This document shows, piece by piece, positions 10,501 through 16,111 of a stretch of DNA of 64,000 nucleotides. Location: contig NZ_SWDV01000003.1 of assembly GCF_005877905.1 (NCBI RefSeq), forward strand, positions 124,001 to 188,000, given 5' to 3'. This DNA comes from Pseudomonas nicosulfuronedens (GTDB taxonomy: Bacteria > Pseudomonadota > Gammaproteobacteria > Pseudomonadales > Pseudomonadaceae). The stretch's first letter is position 1. Every line of letters starts with the position of its first letter. The notes under the pieces were generated by a model. That model saw only the letters and a list, made by a program, of their open reading frames with translations, did not search any database and was not told the origin of the DNA. The translations under genes were made by a program, and so were the position numbers.

Positions 10501-10701
10501 TCGGTTGCCGCCGGCACCACCACTATCGGCGTCAGCCCCACCAGTGGTGGCACCGTTACCCAGACCGTCGACCTGGCCAACGTCGACCTCGCCGCCAAGT
10601 ATGCGGGCCATGCCGGCAACGGCGTGCTCTCGGCGGGGGATACCCAGACCGTGCTCAACGGCCTGCTGGGCGATCACGCGATCAAGACCGACACCGTCTG
10701 A
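1573..10701 (+). CDS. LapA-like giant RTX adhesin with LapG-type retention module, VWA domain and type I secretion signal
   Basis: This is a predicted cell-surface biofilm adhesin of 3042 residues. The ATG at 1573 has a strong GGAGGAAGGA ribosome site, so I prefer it over an in-frame start 38 codons upstream. Residues 1-70 (MATLMGVVSKVIGEVFAVAA...) form the retention module of the LapA family. TAAG at residues 121-124 is the dialanine site cut by LapG-type proteases. Residues 515-2080 are ten tandem units of 156-158 residues, each opening DDGP or DDAP followed by a (K/R/H)LxVDE motif, like the DUF5801/T1SS-143 repeats. A VWA domain starts near 2577 with the MIDAS motif DTSGS at 2585-2589. RTX nonapeptides (GGAGNDxLFG) occur near 2813 and 2890-2935, ahead of a C-terminal secretion region. 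Six cysteines are present, which is unusual for this class. LapD, LapG and the ABC transporter are not in the window. Confidence 0.92.
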   Translation: MATLMGVVSKVIGEVFAVAADGSRRPLEQGDKVFVGEQLVTGANGAVALKVAGGGEITLGRDSALPLTSQMLAAAHQAEQGDQAVAQQQPATPTHQDVTDVKALQAAIAAGVDPTQAAEATAAGPSAAGAANGKPGGGHSFVLLTEVGGHIDPVIGFPTGPIGSGPLPLREFDGTPDVRPEAEPPVVPPDGQPTAGPSGPGASSVFEAGLPGGIPDGAGEGATLSGNLGYDFGSDGVGSFSWGTVGLPSLTSGGVAITYSVSPDGHVLTGSANGTPVFTVTLTDINTGAFEVTLLQPVDHPVKGSEDTLTFDIPYTITDGNGTPANGSLTVGIVDDAPQASLSADNGVDVLLQTHDANTAGAAFDTSTADYSSAFQVTANYGGDGAGTTQLSYSLNLVGGNGANSGLTSGGATIYLYSVGGAIVASTSASAAGITGENTIFSLSVNGSSGVVTLTQYSAIDHALPGSESGYASQSVALDSGLVQLQGNLTVTDRDGDSVSSSSSIDLGGRVSFTDDGPTIAVGDTEGLHLTVDESSLGTDATSSVSAGDLFNAQFGADGAGSITYKVETQDNTDSGLKDSATGNSIFLFNTANGVEGRVGGANGEVAFRVTLGQDGKITLDQVRALVHPDSTDANDPLSLGEGKITLTATVTDADGDHQSAGLDLGSKLTFLDDGPSISVGSTEGLHLTVDESNLGQDATSSVSTGDLFNAQFGADGAGSITYRIETQDNTDSGLKDTATGSQIFLFNTASGVEGRVGGVNGEVAFRVTLGQDGKITLDQVRALVHPDDTSNNEPLSLGEGKISLTATVTDADGDHQSAGLDLGSKLTFLDDGPRISPIEGSDLHLSVDETTLGQAATSSSSVADLFNGQYGADGAGSISYKLEAANNTDSGLTDTATGQRIFLFNTASGVEGRLEIGGQTAFRVSIDADGKVTLEQLRALAHPDTSDADDALTLAGKITLTATITDKDGDSAQAQIDLGGKLTFLDDGPSIAPSTDADIKLTVDETHLNVNDTSSVTVSDLFTSHFGADGPGQITYKLTTEDGKDSGLTDTATGEKIFLYNTANGVEGRVGDSADVAFRVTLGADGKITLDQVRAVVHPTADANEGVSLDPNSVTLTATITDKDGDSAQAHIDLSGKLTFLDDGPSIEPCTDADIKLTVDETHLNVNDTSTITVSDLFTSHFGADGAGDITYKLTTEDGKDSGLTDTATGEKIFLYNTANGVEGRVGDSADVAFRVTLGADGKITLDQVRAVVHPTADANEGVSLDPNSVTLTATITDKDGDSAQAHIDLSGKLTFLDDGPSITPCQDADIKLTVDETHLGVPDTSTASVADLFTIHFGADGAGTITYKLAGADNTDTGLKDTATGSKIFLYNTANGIEGRLEGTSTVAFRVSIDGDGKVSLEQLRALAHPDTHDADDALNLSGQVTLTATITDKDGDSASAHVDLGSKLTFLDDGPSIAPSSIYDISLEVDESDLSNDARVESSLVSLLFESHFGADGPGSITYKVSTVDGTDSGLKTTQGDSILLYNVDGTVVGKVQGSGAIAFVVSEDQGALMLDQRLALKHPDANDSDDPLRLDTGKITLTATITDGDGDKASAHVDLGSKMVFYDDGPQIEPCTDADIRLTVDETRLGVDAQASAGDVSALFTAHFGNDGAGSITYKVTTTDGTDSGLKDTATGSKIFLYNTANGVEGRVEGTNLVAFSVTQHNGVITLDQQRALVHPIDTDANDPLSLGTDKISLTATITDGDGDHASASIDLGGKLTFLDDGPHIEPCTDADIRLEVDETNLASDARVEAPLVSELFTTSFGADGAGSVAYKVTTVDGTDSGLRESAGGARILLFNDGNGVVGKVEGTGAVAFVVRPDGGALTLDQRVAFIHPDKLSDNEGLSIAEGKITLTATITDKDGDSDNASIDLGSKLVFHDDAPSISANAGQAPTLTVDETALATDATGNFSGAFTSSGGADGGSVAYSLAATNGTASGLQTTSGQSIVLVKVSDTVVEGRVGGVNGATAFSLTLNSVTGELKLDQQLALKHADTTNPNDSVNLPGSKVSLVATITDGDGDHKSASIDLGDKLVFKDDGPVLIAGGNVTGQVMEDALPSGNPDGAADTTVAKGTLAGLVNFGADGPGAFSLTGDYSSLTSQHLTSGGVALAYSVVGNVLTAMAGSKTVFTLSVDAAGNYEFKLSGPLDHPLHNGSDTEQLSLNLGGVIKASDGDGDPVSLGSGSLVINVQDDLPVVHSEPPCQDVAEVPGFVLGGTLDVSFGGDGLGAFDLSGNTAPDGLTYVVTQLAGGGSQLTAYDGNNEAFFVLKVNADGTYSFEVLNSRPISEVEYDLTQVSAGGPRPSITLTADGLSVVFSSPNGNVNPSDNGMGVGGNNLITPGESLNIAFSEKIYDASFDVQKLSSSDVLSWKVLGEGGVVLATGTYSPPAGNGENSSVSFNLLTDGHFTTGSAFQLSEGGFNSVVLSSNSGDYRVVTVSAGQSVLPEDIDLNFHVGITDGDGDSTGLNLCVDLSAPQPLLVVGSNSGDVDGSSTQHTLPNPQDVDKAGTISGGAGSDVLIGDPGGVSVYTQPGKNYNISLIVDTSGSMADPSGSNMSRMALAKNALVNLVNTIKGHDGVINVSLVSFSDNAHITTFNGLSAANVTALIAAINALSANGATNYDDAMQKASSWFNSQVSTNHADAAHGYVNLAFFLTDGNPTVWNGYNGSGDTTNYNDINAALTSGNDMLHGAGVLSGANAVDVNAIGIGSGINSNYLKFFDNTDTTGSGSVTVDGQNITNTVGQPQIINTAEQLQAALQEGFSTSTPVTVGNDHLVGGAGNDILFGDVINTDQLAWAGHAAGTHNGQGFQGLVDYLTATNGTAPTAATISNYIIQHADQLNVAGDTRGGDDILEGGAGNDLMFGQGGNDKLIGGPGDDIMYGGTGADEFIWKSGDTGHDVIKDFNIAEHDVLNFADLLQGEAATASSLAHYLTFSVAAGTTTIGVSPTSGGTVTQTVDLANVDLAAKYAGHAGNGVLSAGDTQTVLNGLLGDHAIKTDTV
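3115..7812 (+). repeat. Ten tandem 468-474 bp coding repeats in the adhesin
   Basis: Unit starts, taken at the DDGP/DDAP codons, are 3115, 3589, 4063, 4531, 4999, 5467, 5935, 6403, 6874 and 7345, with the next DDGP at 7813. Every unit is a multiple of three and contains GADGxGxITYK, SGLKDTATG, ExRV and TATITDxDGD landmarks. Units 4531-4998 and 4999-5466 are nearly identical over most of their length, which points to recent duplication. Confidence 0.93.
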
Positions 10702-10719
10702 CCGGCGCAATACCGGTTG

Positions 10720-10745
10720 AAACCGCCGCCTTCGGGCGGCGGTTT
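10720..10745 (+). terminator. Intrinsic terminator after the adhesin gene
   Basis: Perfect 11-base stem AAACCGCCGCC / GGCGGCGGTTT with a TTCG loop, 19 bases after the adhesin stop codon. The T run after the stem is short. Confidence 0.8.
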
Positions 10746-10880
10746 CGTCTGTGGCCCGCCCAACGAGGGTGGGGGCACGGCTATACGGCTGGTGAATGAT
10801 CGTCGCCCTGTGTCCTCACTGGCGCCTATGCTCGGGGCCACACCATCCTCCCCAACGAACAACAAGCAACGAGGTTTCCC

Positions 10881-12065
10881 ATGCGCGAAGTGGTGATCGT
10901 CGACAGCGTCCGTACCGGCCTGGCCAAGTCCTTCCGTGGCAAATTCAACATGACCCGTCCGGACGACATGGTCGCCCATTGCATCGACGCGCTGCTGGCG
11001 CGCAACAACCTGGATCCGCTGCTGGTGGACGACTGCGTGGTCGGCGCCGGCTCCAACGAAGGCGCCCAGGGCCACAACATCGGTCGCAACGCAGCGGTGC
11101 TGTCGCGCCTGGGCACTCATGTCGCCGGCATGACCCTGAACCGTTACTGCTCCTCGGGCCTGCAGGCCATTGCCATTGCTGCCAACCAGGTGGCTTCGGG
11201 CTGCAGTGACATCCTGGTGGCCGGCGGTGTCGAGTCCATCACCCTGACCATGGGCAAGCAGAACCTCGACAATTTCGTGAACCCGCGCCTGAAGGACGAG
11301 TTCCCCGGTATCTACTACCCCATGGGCCAGACTGCCGAGATCGTCGCCCGTCGCTACAACGTCACCCGCGAGCAGCAGGACCTGTATTCCCTGCAGAGCC
11401 AGCAGCGTACCGCCCGCGCCCAGGCAGAAGGCCTGTTCGACGATGAAATCGTGCCGATGAGCGTGAAGTACCTGGTTGAAGACAAGGCCACCGGCGAGAA
11501 GAAAGTACTCGACGGTGTGGTCGATCGCGACGACTGCAACCGCCCGGACACCACCCTCGAAGGCCTGAACTCCCTCAAGCCGGTGTTCGCCGAAGACGGT
11601 TCGGTCACCGCCGGCAACGCTTCGCAACTCTCCGACGGCGCCTCGATGACCCTGATCATGAGCCTGGACAAGGCCCTGGAACTGGGCCTCAAGCCGAAGG
11701 CCTTCTTCCGCGGCTTCACCGTCGCCGGCTGCGAACCGGACGAGATGGGCATCGGCCCGGTGTTCTCGGTACCCAAGCTGCTCAAGGCCAAGGGCCTGCA
11801 GGTCGCCGACATCGACCTCTGGGAGCTCAACGAAGCCTTCGCCTCGCAGTGCCTGTACGCCCGCGACCACCTGGGCATCGATAACGACAAGTACAACGTC
11901 AACGGTGGCTCCATCTCCATCGGCCACCCCTTTGGCATGACCGGGTCGCGCCAGGTCGGCCACCTGGTGCGCGAACTGCAGCGCCGCAACCTGCGCTACG
12001 GCATCGTCACCATGTGCGTGGGTGGCGGCATGGGTGCCACCGGTCTGTTCGAGGCCGTTCGCTGA
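10881..12065 (+). CDS. Thiolase family protein (acetyl-CoA C-acyltransferase)
   Basis: This 394-residue protein is predicted to catalyse thiolytic cleavage or condensation of acyl-CoA in the cytoplasm. The opening MREVVIVDSVRTGLAKSF is typical of thiolases. The acylated cysteine is C90 in NRYCSSGLQA, the catalytic histidine is H349 in GHPFGMTGSRQ, and the second active-site cysteine is C379 in MCVGGGMGATG. Length is normal for the family. It is a single gene between two terminators, with an ACGAGG ribosome site. Order relative to lsfA resembles the PA3454 region of P. aeruginosa as I recall it. Substrate chain length cannot be read from sequence, so FadA-type or biosynthetic roles remain open. 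Confidence 0.9.
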   Translation: MREVVIVDSVRTGLAKSFRGKFNMTRPDDMVAHCIDALLARNNLDPLLVDDCVVGAGSNEGAQGHNIGRNAAVLSRLGTHVAGMTLNRYCSSGLQAIAIAANQVASGCSDILVAGGVESITLTMGKQNLDNFVNPRLKDEFPGIYYPMGQTAEIVARRYNVTREQQDLYSLQSQQRTARAQAEGLFDDEIVPMSVKYLVEDKATGEKKVLDGVVDRDDCNRPDTTLEGLNSLKPVFAEDGSVTAGNASQLSDGASMTLIMSLDKALELGLKPKAFFRGFTVAGCEPDEMGIGPVFSVPKLLKAKGLQVADIDLWELNEAFASQCLYARDHLGIDNDKYNVNGGSISIGHPFGMTGSRQVGHLVRELQRRNLRYGIVTMCVGGGMGATGLFEAVR

Positions 12066-12143
12066 GCACGGCGGGCGAGGGCGCAGGCCCTTGCCTGGTT
12101 GGCACCGACCGCTCCACGCAAGCGGTCCGGTGTCGATGAAGAG

Positions 12144-12170
12144 CCCCCGGCGGTGACGCCGGGGGTTTTT
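12144..12170 (+). terminator. Intrinsic terminator after the thiolase gene
   Basis: Perfect 9-base stem CCCCCGGCG / CGCCGGGGG with loop GTGA, followed by TTTTT. Confidence 0.9.
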
Positions 12171-12229
12171 CATTCACGGACTTTTCCTGCGCGACACAAG
12201 GCAGGGTCGACGCCATGCGCCGGAATGGT

Positions 12230-12274
12230 ATCATCGTGCAAGTGTGATGCATGACATCACACTTGCACGATGAT
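12230..12274. promoter_or_regulatory. Perfect 20-bp inverted repeat, probable HigA operator
   Basis: The arms 12230-12249 (ATCATCGTGCAAGTGTGATG) and 12255-12274 are perfect reverse complements separated by five bases. The right arm includes the higB start codon at 12270. A TATCAT hexamer at 12229-12234 could be the -10 box, so HigA bound here would block both transcription and the start region. No ribosome site precedes higB, consistent with a very short leader. Confidence 0.75.
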
Positions 12275-12548
12275 TATCAGCTTCCGCCACAAGGGTCTGC
12301 AGGCCTTTTACGAAACGGGGACGACGCGAGGGATTCGCGCCGACCATGCACGTCGCCTGGCGCGCATGCTGCCGTTTCTGGACAACGCAGCAGGGGCGGC
12401 GGATCTCGCCATACCCGGCTGGCGCCTGCACCCGCTGAAGGGCGATCTGGAGGGATGCTGGTCGTTGTCGGTCAGCGGCAATTGGCGGCTGGTCTTCCGC
12501 TTTATCGGTAGCGACGTCGAACTGCTCGACTACCTCGATTACCACTGA
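12270..12548 (+). CDS. higB: HigB-type toxin (RelE superfamily mRNA interferase)
   Basis: This 92-residue protein matches the HigB toxin family end to end. It begins MIISFRHKGLQAFYETGTT, contains GWRLHPLKGDLEGCWSLSVSGNWRLVFRF, and ends VELLDYLDYH. These toxins cleave mRNA on the ribosome and are neutralised by HigA. The toxin-first order with the antitoxin immediately downstream is characteristic of higBA. The start codon sits inside the right arm of a perfect inverted repeat, and there is no recognisable ribosome site, so low basal translation is likely. No truncation is visible. Confidence 0.92.
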   Translation: MIISFRHKGLQAFYETGTTRGIRADHARRLARMLPFLDNAAGAADLAIPGWRLHPLKGDLEGCWSLSVSGNWRLVFRFIGSDVELLDYLDYH

Positions 12549-12577
12549 GCATGCAGGCTCGAAGAGGAGGCGCATTC

Positions 12578-12865
12578 ATGGCAATGGCCAACCCCCCGCA
12601 TCCAGGTGAAACGCTGCTGGAAGACGTTCTCCCCGAACTGGGCTTGAGCGTGACAGCGCTGGCGCGGCACTTGGGCTATGCGCGCGAAACATTGTCACGT
12701 GTCCTGCATGGGCACGCTCCTGTTGGTCCTGACCTCGCGTGGCGCCTGGAACTGGCTGGAATTGGCAGCGCGCGCGTCTGGCTCGGAGTGCAGGTTGATT
12801 ACGATCTGTGGCAGGCGCAGCACCGCGAACACCCGCCGATCGAGCGACTGGCCAGTAGCGCCTGA
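12578..12865 (+). CDS. higA: HigA-type antitoxin (XRE/HigA family)
   Basis: This 95-residue protein begins MAMANPPHPGETLLEDVLPELGLSVTALARHLGYARETLSRVLHG, which is the HigA helix-turn-helix signature (PGExLxxxxL...LSVTxLAxxLG...R...L.G). It should bind HigB and repress the higBA operator. The ATG at 12578 has a strong AGAGGAGG site 7 bases upstream, whereas the in-frame ATG at 12551 has none, so the later start is chosen. The good ribosome site here contrasts with the poor one of higB, fitting antitoxin excess. Confidence 0.92.
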   Translation: MAMANPPHPGETLLEDVLPELGLSVTALARHLGYARETLSRVLHGHAPVGPDLAWRLELAGIGSARVWLGVQVDYDLWQAQHREHPPIERLASSA

Positions 12866-12882
12866 TGTTCTCCCCGCAATGA

Positions 12883-12908
12883 AAACCCCGGCCGACGGGC
12901 CGGGGTTT
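12883..12908. terminator. Bidirectional terminator between higA and the small reverse gene
   Basis: Perfect 11-base stem AAACCCCGGCC / GGCCGGGGTTT with loop GACG, flanked by A and T runs. It can serve higA on the plus strand and the gene at 12933-13142 on the minus strand. Confidence 0.8.
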
Positions 12909-12932
12909 CCGTGGTGCGTACCGCTTGGGAGA

Positions 12933-13142
12933 TCAGCGTCCGACGCGGGCGTACAGGTCGGATGCCTGCTGCATCCGGGTGATGTACAGCATCACCTCGC
13001 GCTCGGCATCGAAGCGGGTGAAATAGGGGCCTTCGAGGGTGCCCTCGCGGGTGGAGAAGAAGTACTGGCCATTGACCGCACTGATGCGGTCGCTGCGGTA
13101 ATGGGTGGCCGCCTGGCCGTCGCCGACGCGTTGTCCCAACAT
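12933..13142 (-). CDS. Small conserved Pseudomonas protein (DUF6316-like)
   Basis: A 69-residue soluble protein starting MLGQRVGDGQAATHYRSDRISAVNGQYFFSTREGTLEGPYFTRFDAEREVMLYI. I recognise the pattern of a small protein common in Pseudomonas and annotated DUF6316; the exact family number is from memory. A GGAGGT ribosome site lies just before the ATG at 13142. The segment FSTREGxLEGPYxxRxDAE resembles a small ligand- or nucleic-acid-binding beta fold, but no function is known to me. It is monocistronic, facing the higBA pair tail to tail. Confidence 0.7.
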   Translation of the reverse strand: MLGQRVGDGQAATHYRSDRISAVNGQYFFSTREGTLEGPYFTRFDAEREVMLYITRMQQASDLYARVGR

Positions 13143-13339
13143 GAGCTGACCTCCCGAACGAAAGGATTAATTGATTCGAGTGTATGCCGCAAGGCCCCGT
13201 CGTGCCTGGGCTGCCGGCGATTGGCGACGAACGGCGGGATTTCGTCTCAGCGGTGAAACACTTGGCTGCAGGGTCTTCACATTCCCTTGACTATGCTTGA
13301 GCTCCGGCGGCCGATGCCGCTGGAACAGGGTCGGTAAGA

Positions 13340-13420
13340 ATGGTTGTTTTTGGTTATAAGAAAATCAAAATATATTCTTTTTAATGCGTAAAGACCTTGT
13401 GCATAGTGGTTACCAACACG
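13340..13420 (+). promoter_or_regulatory. lsfA promoter region, similar to the ssuE promoter region
   Basis: An AT-rich stretch (13353-13384) is followed by AATGCGTAAAGACC and TGCATAGTGGTTACCA. The ssuE upstream region (16955-17022) shows the same order: an AT-rich block, AATATGCGAAGG, then TCTATGCACATTGGTTAGCA. Shared sulfur-starvation control, for example by CysB, is inferred. Confidence 0.5.
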
Positions 13421-13435
13421 AACAAGGAGAGACCC

Positions 13436-14074
13436 ATGAGCTTGCGACTCGGCGACATCGCCCCCGACTTCGAACAGGAATCCAGCGAAGGCCGCATCCG
13501 TTTCCATGAATGGCTCGGCAACAGCTGGGGCGTTCTGTTCTCCCACCCGGCCGACTTCACCCCGGTGTGCACCACCGAGCTGGGCCTGACCGCCAAGCTC
13601 AAGGACCAGTTCGCCGCCAAGGGCGTGAAGGTGATCGCCCTGTCCGTCGACCCGGTGGACTCCCACGTGAAGTGGATCGAAGACATCAACGAGACCCAGA
13701 ACACCGTGGTCAACTTCCCGATCATCGCCGACGCCGACCGCAAGGTGTCCGAGCTGTACGACCTGATCCACCCGAACGCCAACGACACCCTCACCGTGCG
13801 TTCGCTGTTCGTCATCGACCCGAACAAGAAGGTGCGCCTGACCATCACCTACCCGGCGAGCACCGGGCGCAACTTCAACGAGATCCTGCGCGTCATCGAC
13901 TCGTTGCAGCTCACCGACAACCACAAGGTCGCCACACCGGGCAACTGGCAGGACGGCGACGACGTGGTGATCGTGCCCTCGCTCAAGGACGAGGAAGAGA
14001 TCAAGCAGCGTTTCCCCAAGGGCTACCGCGCGATCAAGCCGTATCTGCGCCTCACCCCTCAACCGAACAAGTGA
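13436..14074 (+). CDS. lsfA: LsfA, 1-Cys peroxiredoxin
   Basis: A 212-residue peroxiredoxin of the 1-Cys (Prx6) type that reduces peroxides in the cytoplasm. The peroxidatic cysteine is C45 in HPADFTPVCTTE. The C-terminal Prx6 extension is intact (WQDGDDVVIVPSLKDEEEIKQRFPKGYRAIKPYLRLTPQ). No second resolving cysteine of the 2-Cys type is visible. The ATG at 13436 follows AAGGAGAG; an upstream in-frame start at 13397 lacks one. In Pseudomonas this protein is induced by sulfate starvation and sits next to sulfonate/sulfate-ester uptake genes, exactly as here. It is transcribed alone up to tandem terminators. Confidence 0.95.
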   Translation: MSLRLGDIAPDFEQESSEGRIRFHEWLGNSWGVLFSHPADFTPVCTTELGLTAKLKDQFAAKGVKVIALSVDPVDSHVKWIEDINETQNTVVNFPIIADADRKVSELYDLIHPNANDTLTVRSLFVIDPNKKVRLTITYPASTGRNFNEILRVIDSLQLTDNHKVATPGNWQDGDDVVIVPSLKDEEEIKQRFPKGYRAIKPYLRLTPQPNK

Positions 14075-14122
14075 TTCTCCGCTCCCCATCCGGGGAATCA
14101 CTGATGCCTCGAGCGGGAAATC

Positions 14123-14147
14123 GGGCCGGTTAGCCGGCCCCTTTTTT
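14123..14147 (+). terminator. Intrinsic terminator after lsfA
   Basis: Seven-base stem GGGCCGG / CCGGCCC with loop TTAG, then C and six T. Confidence 0.88.
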
Positions 14148-14156
14148 ATCCTTCAT

Positions 14157-14180
14157 GCGCGGACCACGCCGCGCTTTTTT
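14157..14180 (+). terminator. Second terminator in tandem after lsfA
   Basis: GCGCGG (14157-14162) pairs with CCGCGC (14169-14174) and is followed by six T. It lies ten bases after the first terminator, strengthening separation of lsfA from the downstream transporter genes. Confidence 0.7.
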
Positions 14181-14254
14181 ATTCGCTAGTCCATCCGCTC
14201 TGACTTGCCCGCCAAACGGGAAGAAGACGTCAGCCCCACGCCAAGGAGAAGACC

Positions 14255-15271
14255 ATGGGTCATTCCACCTGGCGCCGCAGCCTGGCCGTCGCTCTTCTCG
14301 CGAGCCTGCCGATCGGCGCCTACAACAGCCCCGCCCAAGCCGCCGACGCACCGAAAGAGGTGCGCCTGGACTACGCCTACTACGCGCCCACCAGCCTTGT
14401 GCTCAAGCATTTCGGCTGGCTGGAGAAATCCCTCAAGCCGCAAGGCACCGAAGTGCGCTGGGTGTTCAGCCAGGGCAGCAACCGTTCGCTGGAATACCTC
14501 AACGCCGGCAGCACCGACTTCGCCTCCACTGCAGGCCTTGCCGCCGTGCTCAGCCGCGCCAACGGCAGCCCGCTGAAGACCGTCTACATCGCCAGTCGCC
14601 CGGAATGGACCGCGCTGGTGGTGCCCAAGGAATCGCCGCTGAAATCCGTTGCCGACCTGAAAGGCAAGAAGATCGCCGCCACCAAGGGTACCGATCCCTA
14701 CCTGTTCCTCCTGCGCAGCCTGCAACAGGCGGGGCTGGACAAGAGCGACGTGGAGATCGTCCACCTACAGCACCCGGACGGCCGCGCGGCGCTGGAGCAG
14801 GGCCGGGTGGACGCGTGGGCCGGTCTCGACCCACACATGGCCGCCAGCGAACTGCAGGCCGGCTCGCGGCTGCTGTACCGCAATGTCGACTTCAACAGCT
14901 ACGGCGTGCTCAGCGTCACCGAGAAGTTCGAGAAGGAGCAGCCGGAGCTGATCAAACAGGTCATCGCCGCCTATGAAGAGGCGCGTCAGTGGGCCGTGGC
15001 GCACCCAGAAGAGACTGCGAAACTGCTCGCCGAGGAAGCCAAGTTGCCGCTGGAAGTGGCCAAGCTGCAACTCTCGCGCACTGACTTCAGCAGACCGCTG
15101 CCGGGCGCCGAACAGATCGCCGCATTGAAGGCGGCTGCACCGATCCTGCTGGACGAGCAACTGGTGCGTCCGGGGACCGACGTCACTGCCGTGGTCGATC
15201 AGCTGATCGCGCCGCAACTGGCCGGTGAAGTGATCGGCAAGGCCGGTGCCGTCGCCAAGGCGGAGCCATAA
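14255..15271 (+). CDS. Sulfonate-type ABC transporter substrate-binding protein (first set)
   Basis: A 338-residue periplasmic binding protein of the SsuA/TauA (NMT1-like) family. A signal peptide is visible (RRSLAVALLASLPIGA...AQA, cleavage near residue 30). The mature part has VRLDYAYYAPTSLVLKHFGWLEKSL, GSNRSLEYLNAGSTDF and the KSVADLKGKKIAATKGTDPYLFLLRSL block of this family. An AAGGAGAAGACC ribosome site precedes the ATG. The permease starts three bases after its stop, forming a three-gene transporter operon. It resembles PA3449 in gene order. The ligand is probably a sulfonate or other organosulfur anion; the exact one cannot be told. Confidence 0.85.
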   Translation: MGHSTWRRSLAVALLASLPIGAYNSPAQAADAPKEVRLDYAYYAPTSLVLKHFGWLEKSLKPQGTEVRWVFSQGSNRSLEYLNAGSTDFASTAGLAAVLSRANGSPLKTVYIASRPEWTALVVPKESPLKSVADLKGKKIAATKGTDPYLFLLRSLQQAGLDKSDVEIVHLQHPDGRAALEQGRVDAWAGLDPHMAASELQAGSRLLYRNVDFNSYGVLSVTEKFEKEQPELIKQVIAAYEEARQWAVAHPEETAKLLAEEAKLPLEVAKLQLSRTDFSRPLPGAEQIAALKAAAPILLDEQLVRPGTDVTAVVDQLIAPQLAGEVIGKAGAVAKAEP

Positions 15272-15274
15272 CCG

Positions 15275-16111
15275 ATGCCCCCCCAGAGCTTGCCATCCCA
15301 GGGCCTGCGTGTGGCTCGCCAACGTCGCGCGCAGAAGCTGCGCTGGCCGCGGCTGAGCTGGCGTGCGTGGCTGGTGCCGTTGCTGTTGTGCGCGGTACTG
15401 GAGCTGTCGGTGCGCTTCGGCTGGCTGGCCGAGCACCAGATGCCGGCACCCAGCAGCGTCGCGCTGACCCTCTGGCAACTGGCCCAGGGTGAGCTCTGGA
15501 AGCACGTCGCGGCGAGCCTGGCGCGGGTTGCTGCCGGATTCTTCATCGGTTCGACCGCTGCCGTCCTGATTGGAACCTGGGTGGGGCTCAGCCAGCGCGC
15601 CGAAGCCTATCTCGAACCGACCTTCCAGGCGCTGCGGGCCATACCCAGCCTGGCCTGGGTACCCTTGCTGCTGCTCTGGCTGGGTATCGATGAAACCCCG
15701 AAGATCGTACTGATCGCCCTCGGCGCGTTCTTCCCCGTGTACCTCTCGCTGGTGGCCGGCGTGCGCAATGTCGACCGCAAGTGGGTGGAGCTGGGCCGGT
15801 TGTATCACCTGTCGCCGTTTGCGCTGGTACGGCGCATCCTCCTGCCGGCGGCGCTACCGAGCCTGTTCACCGGGCTGCGCGGCGCGCTGAGCCTGAGCTG
15901 GATGTTCCTCGTTGCCGCCGAACTGATCGCTGCCACCCGCGGCCTGGGCTACCTGCTCAGCGACGGCCGGGAAACCTCGCGGCCGGACATCGTCATCGCC
16001 GCCATCCTGGTGCTGGCGGTGCTGGGCAAGCTCAGCGACGGTCTGCTGAAGGCGCTGGAGCAGCGCGCGCTGGCCTGGCGCGACACCTTCCTTGGTAATG
16101 GAGACAGCTGA
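15275..16111 (+). CDS. ABC transporter permease (first sulfonate-type set)
   Basis: A 278-residue inner-membrane permease of the SsuC/TauC type. A basic N-terminus (RRAQKLRWPRLSWRAW) precedes about six hydrophobic segments, starting LVPLLLCAVLELSVRF. The cytoplasmic coupling loop is seen in VELGRLYHLSPFALVRRILLPAALPSLFTGLR, the equivalent of the EAA motif. It begins three bases after the binding-protein stop and overlaps the ATPase gene by one base, so translation is coupled. Confidence 0.9.
   Translation: MPPQSLPSQGLRVARQRRAQKLRWPRLSWRAWLVPLLLCAVLELSVRFGWLAEHQMPAPSSVALTLWQLAQGELWKHVAASLARVAAGFFIGSTAAVLIGTWVGLSQRAEAYLEPTFQALRAIPSLAWVPLLLLWLGIDETPKIVLIALGAFFPVYLSLVAGVRNVDRKWVELGRLYHLSPFALVRRILLPAALPSLFTGLRGALSLSWMFLVAAELIAATRGLGYLLSDGRETSRPDIVIAAILVLAVLGKLSDGLLKALEQRALAWRDTFLGNGDS

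Noticed and set aside
12551-12577. Earlier ATG for higA
   Set aside because: No ribosome site precedes it, while 12578 has a strong AGAGGAGG site and the family N-terminus.
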